Assembly (NCBI RefSeq): GCF_040218225.1
Contig: NZ_JAVJQO010000002.1
Coordinates: 434,001 to 498,000 of the forward strand
Direction of reading: 5' to 3'
From: Gracilimonas sp.
GTDB taxonomy: Bacteria; Bacteroidota; Rhodothermia; Balneolales; Balneolaceae
DNA length: 64,000 bases
Below the pieces are notes generated by a model that was not told where the DNA came from, did no database searches, and saw only the letters and a list, made by a program, of their open reading frames with translations. Of this stretch, positions 53,590 through 62,235 are shown one piece after another (the stretch's first letter is position 1; each line of letters begins with the position of its first letter). The position numbers and the translations under genes are program-made.

Positions 53590-55656
53590 TTATAACTGAA
53601 GCCGGATTTGCAAACCCACAGAGTTCCTTACACTTCCTTTAATCTCACTTAACCCGCTGCCAATTACCTGTGTATCTTCAAAAATAGTTATCCCATATTT
53701 AAACCAAACATCAAAATATTCTGTTAACTCATATTTTACAGTAACATATGCGCGTTGACCTTGATCATACAAAACCGTATTTGACAATACATAAAGCAAG
53801 TCACTTTCAAATTGGTATACCCTTGTTGAGAAACTTTCTGTATCAAATACAGAAATTCTTCCATCAATTCTAAGTTCATTTGTTGGCTCTATTCGAATAT
53901 CCTGATACAACAAAAACCCTTTTTCCCAACTTGCTCCTGCTTCTTTATTGCGCACAAACTCTATTCTTGAGCGTAAACGAACATCAGGACTTACCTGATA
54001 CTCAAAATTTGCCCTGATGCTTGCTCGCTTCTCTTCTCCCATCAGTAATTCCTGAGCACCGCGTACATTTATAATCTCAAATTCCTGATCTTGAATTTCA
54101 TTTCTGATTAGTAAGTAAACATTCAGTTTAGGAGTGAATTCCAGTTCAGCTAACCCCAGCATATCAAAACCTCCTGTAGCTTGTGAGGTTCCAAAACGGG
54201 GAGAAGCAAACCGATACTGATCGATATAACCGCTTAGTGTAATTAGCGAATTGAGTTGATGACGAGCTCCAACATAAAAACCTTCTTCATTCTGAGGAGC
54301 TGAGGAACGTTCCCCAAAGCCACTCGACAAAAAGGATTGAAAATCTTTCTGGTAATTACGATAGGACAAAGCCAAGTCAGTATTATCGGTCACAGGTGTC
54401 TCAATTCCAGCTACCGCTCCCAAGCCCCCATTCTGACTCCTCGCTACCTCTCCAAATACAAAAGCATTCCCAACCAAACCCCGATAATCAATCCCCAAAA
54501 CCGAATTTTCAGATCCTTCAAAATCATATAAATTGCTAAGCGATGTACCTTTGGCTATGTAGCTGCTGAATTCATTGTAATACCCGCTAACCCCAATCAA
54601 ACCAACGGGTGTATCCAACCGAGCCCGTCCGCCTACAACCATTTGATCAATATTATTTCTTCGCTCTAACTCATTTTCTGTTCTGTGAAAACCTGCTGAT
54701 GTTGGAAAGCGTGTGGTATCACCGCTTATGACAGAGGCCGTTCTGGGGCGATTTGAGTAGAATGCCGTTATTTCCAGCTTCTCTCCATAAGTTGCAGCCA
54801 CACCTCTAAAGAAATCCGTTTCCTGGGCAGAAGAATATGCCTTAACTCCCCGTTCATTCTTACTGATGGTCCCTGTTACCTCCCTTCCTTTCCCGAAGGC
54901 GCCACCTGTCCAAAGTACAAGCCCCTGACCAAAGCTCAGGCTGTAATCCCCAATTACAAAATCTTTGAGTTTTCCATTATCTGTAAGAGCAACATGACCT
55001 GAATTATAGTCAAAGCCGGTTACACCCTGCAAGGTTTCACCCGGATCTTTCTCCTGTGTCAGATTTAAAGATAAATGGTTACTGGTTATCCGAAATCGCT
55101 GGTAGTATTTAGCCGGACTACCAAGATACCCTCCTGCAGAGTCTGGCTCCCTGAACCCTTCCCTCATTTGCAGATTCTGCTGGTAACGTGAAAACACTTC
55201 TACCTTTCGGTTGGCCATCCAGTACTCAGGTCTCATATACATATCCCGAAACCTGGACTCTGCGCCACCAATGGTAATATAGGGCACCATTCTCTGATAA
55301 GTTGCCTCTCCGATACCCCGTACTTCAAGAAGTTCACTTTTTTCCTCAAATGGTTTTGAGCTTCGAAACTCAATGATTGCTCGTGCTATTTTCAGGTTGA
55401 TGCCCGGCACCTGCAGTAAATCATCCAATCCACTACTATTGATATTAACAGGGTTTGCAGCCAGATCTTCAAGGAATTGAGTGAGTTGCTCACCGGCTTC
55501 TCCAACTTCTTCGGAATCTAATTCTTCAAATGCTTTTTCGAGTTGTTCTTCTACCTGAGTTGCTGTGGTATCCTGCTGAGCATGTGCTGATTCAGGCTTG
55601 AAAAGCATTAGCCCGAAAATCATCAAAAGCGCTATGCCAATCTCACCACCTTTCAT
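53590..55656 (-). CDS. Helix-hairpin-helix plus beta-barrel envelope protein
   Basis: A 688-residue protein with a signal peptide (ending AHAQ). Two helix-hairpin-helix motifs of ComEA type follow (about 70-130; NINSSGLDDLLQVPGINLKIARAI, then LLEVRGIGEATYQRMVPY), then about 540 residues of barrel-like alternating strands ending in LQIRLQL. The same layout is common in Bacteroidota helix-hairpin-helix envelope proteins of unknown function. Its start overlaps the PorV-like stop by one base (TGATG), so the two are coupled. DNA uptake is one idea because ComEA binds DNA, but it is unproven. Confidence 0.85.
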   Translation of the reverse strand: MKGGEIGIALLMIFGLMLFKPESAHAQQDTTATQVEEQLEKAFEELDSEEVGEAGEQLTQFLEDLAANPVNINSSGLDDLLQVPGINLKIARAIIEFRSSKPFEEKSELLEVRGIGEATYQRMVPYITIGGAESRFRDMYMRPEYWMANRKVEVFSRYQQNLQMREGFREPDSAGGYLGSPAKYYQRFRITSNHLSLNLTQEKDPGETLQGVTGFDYNSGHVALTDNGKLKDFVIGDYSLSFGQGLVLWTGGAFGKGREVTGTISKNERGVKAYSSAQETDFFRGVAATYGEKLEITAFYSNRPRTASVISGDTTRFPTSAGFHRTENELERRNNIDQMVVGGRARLDTPVGLIGVSGYYNEFSSYIAKGTSLSNLYDFEGSENSVLGIDYRGLVGNAFVFGEVARSQNGGLGAVAGIETPVTDNTDLALSYRNYQKDFQSFLSSGFGERSSAPQNEEGFYVGARHQLNSLITLSGYIDQYRFASPRFGTSQATGGFDMLGLAELEFTPKLNVYLLIRNEIQDQEFEIINVRGAQELLMGEEKRASIRANFEYQVSPDVRLRSRIEFVRNKEAGASWEKGFLLYQDIRIEPTNELRIDGRISVFDTESFSTRVYQFESDLLYVLSNTVLYDQGQRAYVTVKYELTEYFDVWFKYGITIFEDTQVIGSGLSEIKGSVRNSVGLQIRLQL

Positions 55657-56474
55657 CAGAAATAAATCATGAAATCGAGACCGGGGCTAAACCCAAGCAA
55701 CTCGTGCTTTTGTACTGCAAAATTAACATCCCATTGTTCCCTCCCATAACCAAACCCAAGAGAATAAGTCAAAGGTTCTGTGGTAATGCCAACCCTTCCT
55801 TTCAGATTTTCGATAACTTTAATCTCAATTCCTGATCGGTATGCCACTGGAAAGTTGACATCTTTCACTACATCAAAAGCGAATAAAGCCAACTCATTTA
55901 GTTCATAAGAGAATCCGATACCGGTTTCACGGGGTAAATCTTCATTAATACCTCTATAAGAAGACCGGTTTATGTTTACTGTTTTTGCCCCTACCCAAAG
56001 ATTATTGGATACTTTGGCAGCTACTCCTACATCTATCCCAATAGCTCCACCTGAACCGTAATCTCCTCCAAAAGAAATGTGACTGTAATTGCCAACAATT
56101 CCGAAGTGCAACATTCGCCAGTCGTTTTTATAACCAAGCCTGAGCCTCGTTTCGTTAAACAAATTAGCGCCATACCGATGAAAGCCCACAGACGTAACCC
56201 CCAATCGGGTGGGCACACTTGCGATTGCAGACATATCGGTAAGCTCGGCAAAGCCATAATTTCGAAGACCATAAAATCCAACGGAGATATCTTCGTTGTT
56301 TAAAAGGGCAGGATTTGAAAACAATGCCCAATCGTATTGAGGAAGTGCTAGATTGGCTTGGCCCATACCTAATCCTCTTGCGCCCATCGAAAGCTGGCCG
56401 TAAACAGGAATGGAAATCAACCCCAGAATAATTCCCAAAGAAAATTTATTTAGAACGTGTCGTATTCGTATCAT
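55656..56474 (-). CDS. PorV/PorQ-like outer-membrane barrel protein
   Basis: A 272-residue protein. I chose the ATG at 56474; the frame extends with a TTG at 56495. A signal peptide (ending PVYGQ) is followed by MGARGLGMGQANLALPQYDWALFSNPALL, the hallmark N-terminus of the PorV/PorQ (FadL-like) family, and about 14 amphipathic strands ending with aromatic YF. PorV and PorQ help T9SS attachment; this member is shorter and its role is not fixed. It is divergent from the DUF4835 gene with only 27 bases between starts. Confidence 0.82.
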   Translation of the reverse strand: MIRIRHVLNKFSLGIILGLISIPVYGQLSMGARGLGMGQANLALPQYDWALFSNPALLNNEDISVGFYGLRNYGFAELTDMSAIASVPTRLGVTSVGFHRYGANLFNETRLRLGYKNDWRMLHFGIVGNYSHISFGGDYGSGGAIGIDVGVAAKVSNNLWVGAKTVNINRSSYRGINEDLPRETGIGFSYELNELALFAFDVVKDVNFPVAYRSGIEIKVIENLKGRVGITTEPLTYSLGFGYGREQWDVNFAVQKHELLGFSPGLDFMIYF

Positions 56475-56501
56475 TAGGACCCCAAATGTCGACAAAAAAA
56501 T

Positions 56502-57431
56502 ATGATCTCTCTCAGTAATTATATTTCTAAAATAATAAAGCCCATCATTTTATGTGGGATAATTTTCCTGTTTACCCCCTTTTCGTTAAAAGCACAGGAA
56601 TTTGAATGTACGGTTACCGTTAATATTGACCAGCTTGAAGGGTCTTCTTTCAGTTATCTTGAGAATCTTAAACCCACACTGGAAAATTATATTAATGAAT
56701 ATCAGTGGACAGATCAGGATTTTGAGGAAGAAGAGCGGCTCAATTGTCAGATTCAAATTGCAATAACAACAGGAACTTCTGATTATACTTTTTCAGCTGA
56801 AGTCGTCTTTCAGGTTCAGCGACCCATTTATAATACAACTGCAAAAACAACTACTGTTTTACTTAGCGATAACGCCTGGCAGTTTAGCTATCCTGAAGGG
56901 AAAAGTTTGATTCATGACGAGCTTCAGTTTGATGCCCTTACCGGTTTTATCGATTTCTACTGTTATACCATGCTTGGCTTTGATTTTGATACATTCTCTG
57001 AACATGGAGGAGATCCCTATTTTGGCAAGGCTCAGAACATTTTAAACCTGGCTGAAAGCACATCAGCTCTTGGGTGGACGCGAAGCACCAATAATCGCAG
57101 AAACAGAAATAATATGATTACTGATCTGGTTTCTTCGAATTACAGGCCTTTGCGTTCCGCTTACTATCGATATCACCGGCTTGGGCTCGACCAATTCGTA
57201 ACCGATCCTGAACTAGCCCGGCAAGAAGTTTTATCTGCTCTCAAAACCATACAGGAGACAAAACGAAGATCTACCAGCAACTTCCTCTTTGATATTTTCT
57301 TTGATACAAAAGCACGGGAAATTGCAGCCATTTTTGATGAAGCAAAAACCGATGTTCGCCTTGAAGCATATGATGTTTTACAAAACACCGACCAGGGTCA
57401 TTTATCCGAATACGAAAGCTTGCAGAACTAA
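56502..57431 (+). CDS. DUF4835 family protein (PorD-type T9SS component)
   Basis: A 309-residue protein with a signal peptide (ending LKAQ). It matches the DUF4835 family over its length: FECTVTVN, NDQ-like LENYINEYQWTDQDF, RPIYNTTAKTTTVLLSDNAW, FIDFYCYTMLGFDFDTFSEHGGDPYF and the late Asn/Arg-rich helix. Family members include PorD, needed for type IX secretion in some Bacteroidota; I am fairly, not fully, sure of that link. The gene is divergent from the PorV-like gene and precedes the etf-fix operon by 84 bases. Confidence 0.83.
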   Translation: MISLSNYISKIIKPIILCGIIFLFTPFSLKAQEFECTVTVNIDQLEGSSFSYLENLKPTLENYINEYQWTDQDFEEEERLNCQIQIAITTGTSDYTFSAEVVFQVQRPIYNTTAKTTTVLLSDNAWQFSYPEGKSLIHDELQFDALTGFIDFYCYTMLGFDFDTFSEHGGDPYFGKAQNILNLAESTSALGWTRSTNNRRNRNNMITDLVSSNYRPLRSAYYRYHRLGLDQFVTDPELARQEVLSALKTIQETKRRSTSNFLFDIFFDTKAREIAAIFDEAKTDVRLEAYDVLQNTDQGHLSEYESLQN

Positions 57432-57515
57432 AATATTTATCTGCTGGTTTTGTATATTAGCCGCCCAAAAAAGCGGTTCCATAACTGAATTTATTAAGAC
57501 GAAAAATTATATCGA

Positions 57516-58286
57516 ATGAAATTTTACGTATGTATTAAAATGGTGCCAGATGTTAACGCACCTCTTCAAATAAAAGACGGACAATTAATTCAGGATGCCG
57601 ACCGGATGATTCTCAATGCCTATGATGCTTCAGCAGTTGAAGAAGCCCTGGTTTTAAAGGAAAAGCACGGTGGCGAAGTTGAAGTTGTTTGTATCGGCTC
57701 AGCGAAAGCATCCGAGACTATTCGAAAAGCATTGGCTATGGGAGCTGATAAAGCAACCCATATTCAGACATCCGGTGACGAACAGTATGATTCCGGATCT
57801 TACGCTCGCATACTTGCTAAATTTTTCGGAGACAAAGAATACGATGTGCTTTCTCTGGGTAAGCAATCTCAGGATACCGATTCTGGTTTAACGGGTAGCA
57901 TGGTGGCTGAACTTCTGGAGCTTCCCTACACCACCAACGCGGTAGGACTTGAGGCCGAGGACGGCAAACTTATCGTAAAGCGACAGGGCGATTCCGGCCA
58001 GGAGATGATTGAACTGCCTACTCCATGTGCTGTTACCTGTTCTAATGATATGAATGAGCCCCGCATCCCGAACCTGAAAGGAATCATGGCTTCCAAACGG
58101 AAACCAGTAGACCAGATTGAGCTTTCTTCGTTAGGATTAAGCGATGATGAATTGACTCCTAATACTTCCGTTAAGGGATATGAAGAGAAACCCGGACGTG
58201 AACCTGGTAAGAAATTTGAGGGTGAACCTGATGAGATAGCCCGCGAAGTAGCCCAGCTTCTGGATACCGAAGCTAACGTACTTTAA
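57516..58286 (+). CDS. etfB: Electron transfer flavoprotein beta subunit (FixA-like)
   Basis: A 256-residue protein of the ETF beta/FixA family, with CIKMVPDVNAPLQIKDG, DADRMILNAYDASAVEEAL and the AMP/FAD-binding LSLGKQSQDTDSGLTGSMVAELLELP. It forms a heterodimer with EtfA. With FixC and FixX encoded downstream, it belongs to the ETF-quinone oxidoreductase (FixABCX) electron path, which in some bacteria bifurcates electrons from NADH. No fixJ-type regulation is visible here. Confidence 0.96.
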   Translation: MKFYVCIKMVPDVNAPLQIKDGQLIQDADRMILNAYDASAVEEALVLKEKHGGEVEVVCIGSAKASETIRKALAMGADKATHIQTSGDEQYDSGSYARILAKFFGDKEYDVLSLGKQSQDTDSGLTGSMVAELLELPYTTNAVGLEAEDGKLIVKRQGDSGQEMIELPTPCAVTCSNDMNEPRIPNLKGIMASKRKPVDQIELSSLGLSDDELTPNTSVKGYEEKPGREPGKKFEGEPDEIAREVAQLLDTEANVL

Positions 58287-58345
58287 AGTTCTCAGCTTAA
58301 GCCAAAACCAAATTCAAGCAAAAGAAAAGAAATTAAATCAAACTC

Positions 58346-59320
58346 ATGAGCACAATTCTCACACATATTGCAATTTCAGATGGTAAAATTAAGCGTTCAT
58401 CTCTTGAAGTTTTATCACACTGCAAAAAGATAGCTGAATCTGGCGGACATTCTGTTGAAGCGGTTATTATTGACGAAAAAGCCTCTTCCTATGTGGATGG
58501 AGTAAAAAAATATGGAGCTTCAAAAATTTATACTGTTGAAGATCCAGTATTTAAAAATCACATGAATACGCCTTTGCTAAAAGCATTAGCAAAAGTAATG
58601 GAAACGGCTAACCCATTTGTATTTGCTTTCGCCTCCACAGAAGGAACTAAAGATATTTTAGGGGCTCTCGCTGCCAATCAGGATGCTTCCGTTCTTCCCG
58701 ATGTTTCTTCCTTCGAACTCATTGATGGAGGTATCAAGGCCAAACGTCCGGTTATGGCCGCTAAGATTGTCGCCAATACCGAAGCCAAAGGTGACAAAAT
58801 TTTGGTTTCCGTTCGATCCGGGTCTTATGATTTGGTTGAAAGTGAAACTGATGCTGAAGTTGTGAACATAGATTTCAATTTGGATGACAGTGACCTTAAA
58901 GCTACGCTTAAAGAGATTATTTCTGCTTCCGGTGACACCATCGACCTGAACGAAGCGGAAGCCATTGTTGCAGCCGGACGTGGTGTAAAAGACGAAGAAG
59001 GACAAAACCTGATTTCAGAATTGGCTTCGGTGCTTAATGCAGGTATTGGGGCTTCCCGTGCCTTAACCGAAGCTGGAGTTTACGATCCAAGTTTACAGAT
59101 CGGCCAGACCGGAAAGGTTGTTTCTCCACAATTGTACATTGCCGTTGGTATTTCAGGAGCTATACAGCATGTGGCCGGGATGGCCAACTCAAAGGTGATC
59201 GTAGCCATTAACAAAGATCCGGATGCCCCTATTTTCGAAGTAGCGGACTACGGGATTGTGGGAGACTTGTATAAGGTACTCCCTCCCTTCATCGAAGAAA
59301 TCAAAAAAATTAAGAATTAG
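58346..59320 (+). CDS. etfA: Electron transfer flavoprotein alpha subunit (FixB-like)
   Basis: A 324-residue ETF alpha/FixB protein. The C-terminal FAD-binding domain (about 195-310) shows [50 protein letters not shown] and [21 protein letters not shown]. It carries the ETF FAD between dehydrogenases and the quinone oxidoreductase FixC. It lies 59 bases after etfB and before a 78-base spacer holding an inverted repeat. Confidence 0.97.
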   Translation: MSTILTHIAISDGKIKRSSLEVLSHCKKIAESGGHSVEAVIIDEKASSYVDGVKKYGASKIYTVEDPVFKNHMNTPLLKALAKVMETANPFVFAFASTEGTKDILGALAANQDASVLPDVSSFELIDGGIKAKRPVMAAKIVANTEAKGDKILVSVRSGSYDLVESETDAEVVNIDFNLDDSDLKATLKEIISASGDTIDLNEAEAIVAAGRGVKDEEGQNLISELASVLNAGIGASRALTEAGVYDPSLQIGQTGKVVSPQLYIAVGISGAIQHVAGMANSKVIVAINKDPDAPIFEVADYGIVGDLYKVLPPFIEEIKKIKN

Positions 59321-59332
59321 CAGAGAGCTATG

Positions 59333-59391
59333 AGTTTTGAGTGATGAGTTTAACTCTTTCACACAAAACTCCAGACTCCTAACTCAAAACT
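59333..59391. repeat. Inverted-repeat spacer between etfA and fixC
   Basis: AGTTTTGAGT (59333-59342) is repeated inverted as ACTCAAAACT (59382-59391), with partly similar TGAGTTT / AAACTCC blocks inside. The 78-base spacer has no gene. Its style (imperfect GAGTTT repeats) resembles dispersed intergenic repeats of this group and could be an empty relative of the cassette found after fixC. Confidence 0.6.
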
Positions 59392-59398
59392 GATCCAT

Positions 59399-60724
59399 AT
59401 GGACGAAAAGTTTGATTGTATTGTAATTGGTGGTGGTGTAGCCGGGCTGGCTGCAGCCATGACCCTCGCCCGAAACAACATGAAGTTCCTCTTAATTGAA
59501 CGGGGAGAATTTGCCGGATCAAAAAATGTATCTGGTGGAGTTTTGTGGGGAAGCGACCTGGCTAAACTCGTTCCAAACTACTGGGAAGAAGAAGACGGTG
59601 GCTGGGAGCGGTTTATCAATCATCGCCGGCTTACTTTTATGGACGAACAATCGACGTTTTCTCTGGACTTCAAGTCATCTCACTTTAATGAACCGCCTTA
59701 CTCAGGCGTTGTTGTGCTTAGATCAAAGTTTGATAACTGGCTCTCAGGTAAAGTGCAGGAGGCCATCGATGCTTCTGACTACGCTATGGACTCCTTCATT
59801 GCTACCAACATTAAGGTGGATGAAGTACTCATGGAGAACGGCAAAGCGGTGGGCATCAAAACCGGTGAGGATGAATTTCATGCCGATTCCGTCATCATTG
59901 CAGAAGGTGTCAATAATTTACTTACCCGTCAGGTAGGCCTTCAGGACAAATACGTGCCAGCCGACCATATGCTGACCGGAATCAAAGAAATTATCCGCTT
60001 TGACCAAGACGTTTTGGAACAGAAGTTTCAGCTTAATGGACTCAGCGGAATGAGCAATGAATTTGTTGGCTGGGCTACTGATGGCGTAGAAGGCGGTGGA
60101 TTCTTGTATACCAATCGTGATACGATCTCACTTGGTCTTGTTCTTGGAATCAAAGATATGCGGGAAAAGAATAAGAGTCCGCATGATATTCTGAATCACT
60201 TCAAAACACACCCTACCATCGCTGATATTATCAAGGATGGTGAAATCGTAGAGTATTCAGCGCATGTTGTTTCATCCGGTGATAAGCGGGCCATGCCCAA
60301 AGAATTGTATAAAGATGGAATTCTGCTGGCAGGAGAGTCCGCTAATTTGCTGATGAATGCAGGTAAAGCAATTCAGGGAATGGATTATGCAATGCGATCA
60401 GGAATATTGGCTGCTGAGACTATTGTGAAAGCAAAGGAGAAAGGCGACTTCACTTCAGCTACCCTGAAAGAATACCGCAAAGTGATGGATGAAAGTTATG
60501 TGATGAAAGACATCAACGGTTTCCAGGATGCCGTTCATCTTCTTCATACCGAAACCATGCAACAAAAAGTACCTAACTTAGTTTGTGACTTTGGACGGCA
60601 GTTCTTCACTATCAAGAACGAGCCTACTCCTAAATCAAAAGACATGCTTAAGGGAGCCATCAAACGACATTCATCTATCTGGGAATTAGCAAAACTCGGA
60701 TTTAAAGCAGGAAAATCTCTTTAA
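59399..60724 (+). CDS. fixC: ETF-quinone oxidoreductase flavoprotein (FixC-like)
   Basis: A 441-residue FAD protein with the dinucleotide fold CIVIGGGVAGLAAAMTLARN at the N-terminus, GSKNVSGGVLWG, and the FAD-closing segment DGILLAGESANLLMNAGKAIQGMDYAM. It passes electrons from EtfAB to quinone, with FixX supplying the 4Fe-4S cluster. Its C-terminal half has the expected quinone-site region. fixX is separated from it by a 489-base insertion carrying a minus-strand four-helix-bundle gene. Confidence 0.95.
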   Translation: MDEKFDCIVIGGGVAGLAAAMTLARNNMKFLLIERGEFAGSKNVSGGVLWGSDLAKLVPNYWEEEDGGWERFINHRRLTFMDEQSTFSLDFKSSHFNEPPYSGVVVLRSKFDNWLSGKVQEAIDASDYAMDSFIATNIKVDEVLMENGKAVGIKTGEDEFHADSVIIAEGVNNLLTRQVGLQDKYVPADHMLTGIKEIIRFDQDVLEQKFQLNGLSGMSNEFVGWATDGVEGGGFLYTNRDTISLGLVLGIKDMREKNKSPHDILNHFKTHPTIADIIKDGEIVEYSAHVVSSGDKRAMPKELYKDGILLAGESANLLMNAGKAIQGMDYAMRSGILAAETIVKAKEKGDFTSATLKEYRKVMDESYVMKDINGFQDAVHLLHTETMQQKVPNLVCDFGRQFFTIKNEPTPKSKDMLKGAIKRHSSIWELAKLGFKAGKSL

Positions 60725-61200
60725 GTGAAAAGGCAAAAGTGAAAGATGAAAAGTGTCTAAACCATATTTGATAACATTGCAAATACCTCGTTTGCCAGTT
60801 TTTCGACCTTCTTTGTTTTATTATTAGTTAGATATTTGAGATTAATTGAAATTTCGAGTTGGGTATCAAGTTCTACTAACGAAGACCTCGATATTCGATA
60901 AAATCGTTTTCGGTCTTTGTCAGATTTCCTGGAAGCACCTTCTGATAAGTTCGAAGGAATTGAAACCGCAGCGCGTCTCATTTGACTTGATAAGCCAAAA
61001 GTTTCTGTCTTTGGAAAGTTTTCAGTTAGCCGATAAATTTCGCTAACCAGTTCAATGCTTTTTTTATAAACGTTTAAATCTTTGTGATTTAATTTAATCA
61101 TGGTACCCCATTAAGATTGTTTTTCACAAATAAATACCAAAAAAATTAGAAATCTGGAAAGCTGAAAATGATCTTTCACTTTTGCCTTTTCCCCTTTCAC
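60725..61200. repeat. Inverted-repeat cassette carrying a four-helix-bundle gene
   Basis: AAAAGGCAAAAGTGAAAGAT (60728-60747) recurs inverted, without mismatch, at 61171-61190, and the outer GTGAAA ends (60725, 61200) also match with a 7-base gap. The repeats bracket the four-helix-bundle gene and split fixC from fixX. I see no target-site duplication or transposase. Confidence 0.8.
60757..61101 (-). CDS. Four-helix bundle protein (S23/IVP-type)
   Basis: A 114-residue all-helical protein of the four-helix-bundle (23S rRNA intervening sequence, S23/IVP) family, with LNVYKKSIELVSEIY, FPKTETFGLSSQMRRAAVSIPSNLSEGASR and SLVELDTQLEISINL. Relatives sit in rRNA intervening sequences or resemble the Avd protein of diversity-generating retroelements. 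Here there is no rRNA or reverse transcriptase nearby. It is antisense to the fix operon, inside the 20-bp inverted repeat, and may be the cargo of a small mobile cassette. Confidence 0.88.
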   Translation of the reverse strand: MIKLNHKDLNVYKKSIELVSEIYRLTENFPKTETFGLSSQMRRAAVSIPSNLSEGASRKSDKDRKRFYRISRSSLVELDTQLEISINLKYLTNNKTKKVEKLANEVFAMLSNMV

Positions 61201-61213
61201 AAATAGTAACGAT

Positions 61214-61516
61214 ATGAAGAACTTAAAACTCACAGAACGTCTTGGACTTGTAAGCTATCGTAATCAGGCTAAATCCGAGATCAAGCCGCATATTATTGTT
61301 GACACCGACATTTGTAACTCAACATGCCCTCATAAGTGTACTACCTATGTTTGTCCTGCAAATTGTTATACCATGGATGACAACGGAAAAGTACATTTCC
61401 AGGTAGAAGACTGCATAGAATGCGGAACATGCATGTATGCCTGTGATCAGGGTGCCGTAGACTGGAATTACCCAGACCCTGAAATTGGTCGTGGCGTTAC
61501 CTGGAACTTCGGATAA
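61214..61516 (+). CDS. fixX: Ferredoxin-like protein FixX
   Basis: A 100-residue iron-sulfur protein with CPHKCTTYVCPANCY and DCIECGTCMYACDQGAVDWNYP, the FixX signature, binding one 4Fe-4S cluster. It completes the EtfBA-FixCX path. Its stop abuts the convergent toxin gene with no gap, so no separate terminator is visible. Being downstream of the four-helix-bundle cassette, it depends on read-through from fixC or on a promoter within the insertion. Confidence 0.96.
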   Translation: MKNLKLTERLGLVSYRNQAKSEIKPHIIVDTDICNSTCPHKCTTYVCPANCYTMDDNGKVHFQVEDCIECGTCMYACDQGAVDWNYPDPEIGRGVTWNFG

Positions 61517-61897
61517 TCAAAAACCGAGATTTTGCAGCTTCTCATCTTTTGTAGCTAAAGGAAACTCATTTAATAGCGCCGTTGCTACAATGAGGCGGTC
61601 GGCTGGATCATCCGGAAAATCTGACGGAAGTTTTTCCTGAGCTAGGATTACCTCTTTATCGATGGGGATAACCTCGCAAATTTCAGGTTTTGTTGCCACT
61701 TCGATCCATTTTTTAAAGTTAGGCTGAAGATCAATAACCCCTTTTCGAGCCAGCATTTCCGTTTCCCAAATCGAAGCTGCTGAAATAGCTATTTCCTTTT
61801 TTGAAGCCGACTCATCCAGAGTCTTTCTCTCCTCTTCGCTCAAAGGACCTTCATCTAAAAGCCACCATAACCAAACATGTGTATCAAGTATAATCAT
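61517..61897 (-). CDS. vapC: PIN-domain toxin (VapC-type)
   Basis: A 126-residue PIN-domain RNase with acidic residues in the expected places: ILDTHVWLW (Asp5), AASIWETEM (Glu) and FPDDPADRLIVATAL (Asp). VapC-type toxins cut tRNA or rRNA. Its gene is 17 bases downstream of the antitoxin gene and ends directly at the fixX stop. It matches the longer PIN toxins commonly found with RHH antitoxins. Confidence 0.9.
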   Translation of the reverse strand: MIILDTHVWLWWLLDEGPLSEEERKTLDESASKKEIAISAASIWETEMLARKGVIDLQPNFKKWIEVATKPEICEVIPIDKEVILAQEKLPSDFPDDPADRLIVATALLNEFPLATKDEKLQNLGF

Positions 61898-61914
61898 CCT
61901 ATTCTGTGAATATC

Positions 61915-62127
61915 CTATTTATCAAAACCTGACTTATTTGCTGAAAGTCCTGAAGTCGTTCCTTTACCTTTTAGGTCTTTCCAGGGAGTTCCTTCAACTT
62001 CATTTTTAAGCTCAAGCTCTTTAGTTAAAGACCGGATGATTAGATCTTTCAGACTAATTCCTTCTTCCACTGCCTTTATCTTGGCTTTCTTCATTAAATC
62101 ATCGGGTATATCTACAGAAGTTCTCAT
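61915..62127 (-). CDS. vapB: Ribbon-helix-helix antitoxin (VapB-type)
   Basis: A 70-residue protein with an N-terminal ribbon-helix-helix DNA-binding domain (MRTSVDIPDDLMKKAKIKA, then GISLKDLIIRSL) and a Gly/Lys-rich flexible tail (GTPWKDLKGKG) that should bind and neutralise the toxin. It is upstream of the toxin gene, as usual. A palindrome and Bacteroidota promoter boxes lie directly upstream; the predicted transcription start falls at or next to the ATG. Confidence 0.85.
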   Translation of the reverse strand: MRTSVDIPDDLMKKAKIKAVEEGISLKDLIIRSLTKELELKNEVEGTPWKDLKGKGTTSGLSANKSGFDK

Positions 62128-62131
62128 AAAC

Positions 62132-62163
62132 CAAAACTATGCATATTTATGCTTATATGTCAA
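62132..62163 (-). promoter_or_regulatory. vapBC promoter with operator palindrome
   Basis: On the minus strand TTG (62163-62161) and TAGTTTTG (62139-62132) are 21 bases apart, matching the Bacteroidota -33 and -7 elements. Between them lies GCATAAATATGC (62152-62141), an inverted repeat of GCATA arms suited to an RHH dimer. The start of transcription should be at or very near the vapB ATG (62127). Confidence 0.5.
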
Positions 62164-62235
62164 TGAGTATAACATAGCAGAATTTTTTGAGTAGAAAAGA
62201 GGATTGTGTATCCTTCAAAAAAAGACAAAGCTACA

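Noticed and set aside
57464-57480. Short CCGC/GCGG hairpin before etfB as a terminator
   Set aside because: Only a 4-bp stem and no T-run.
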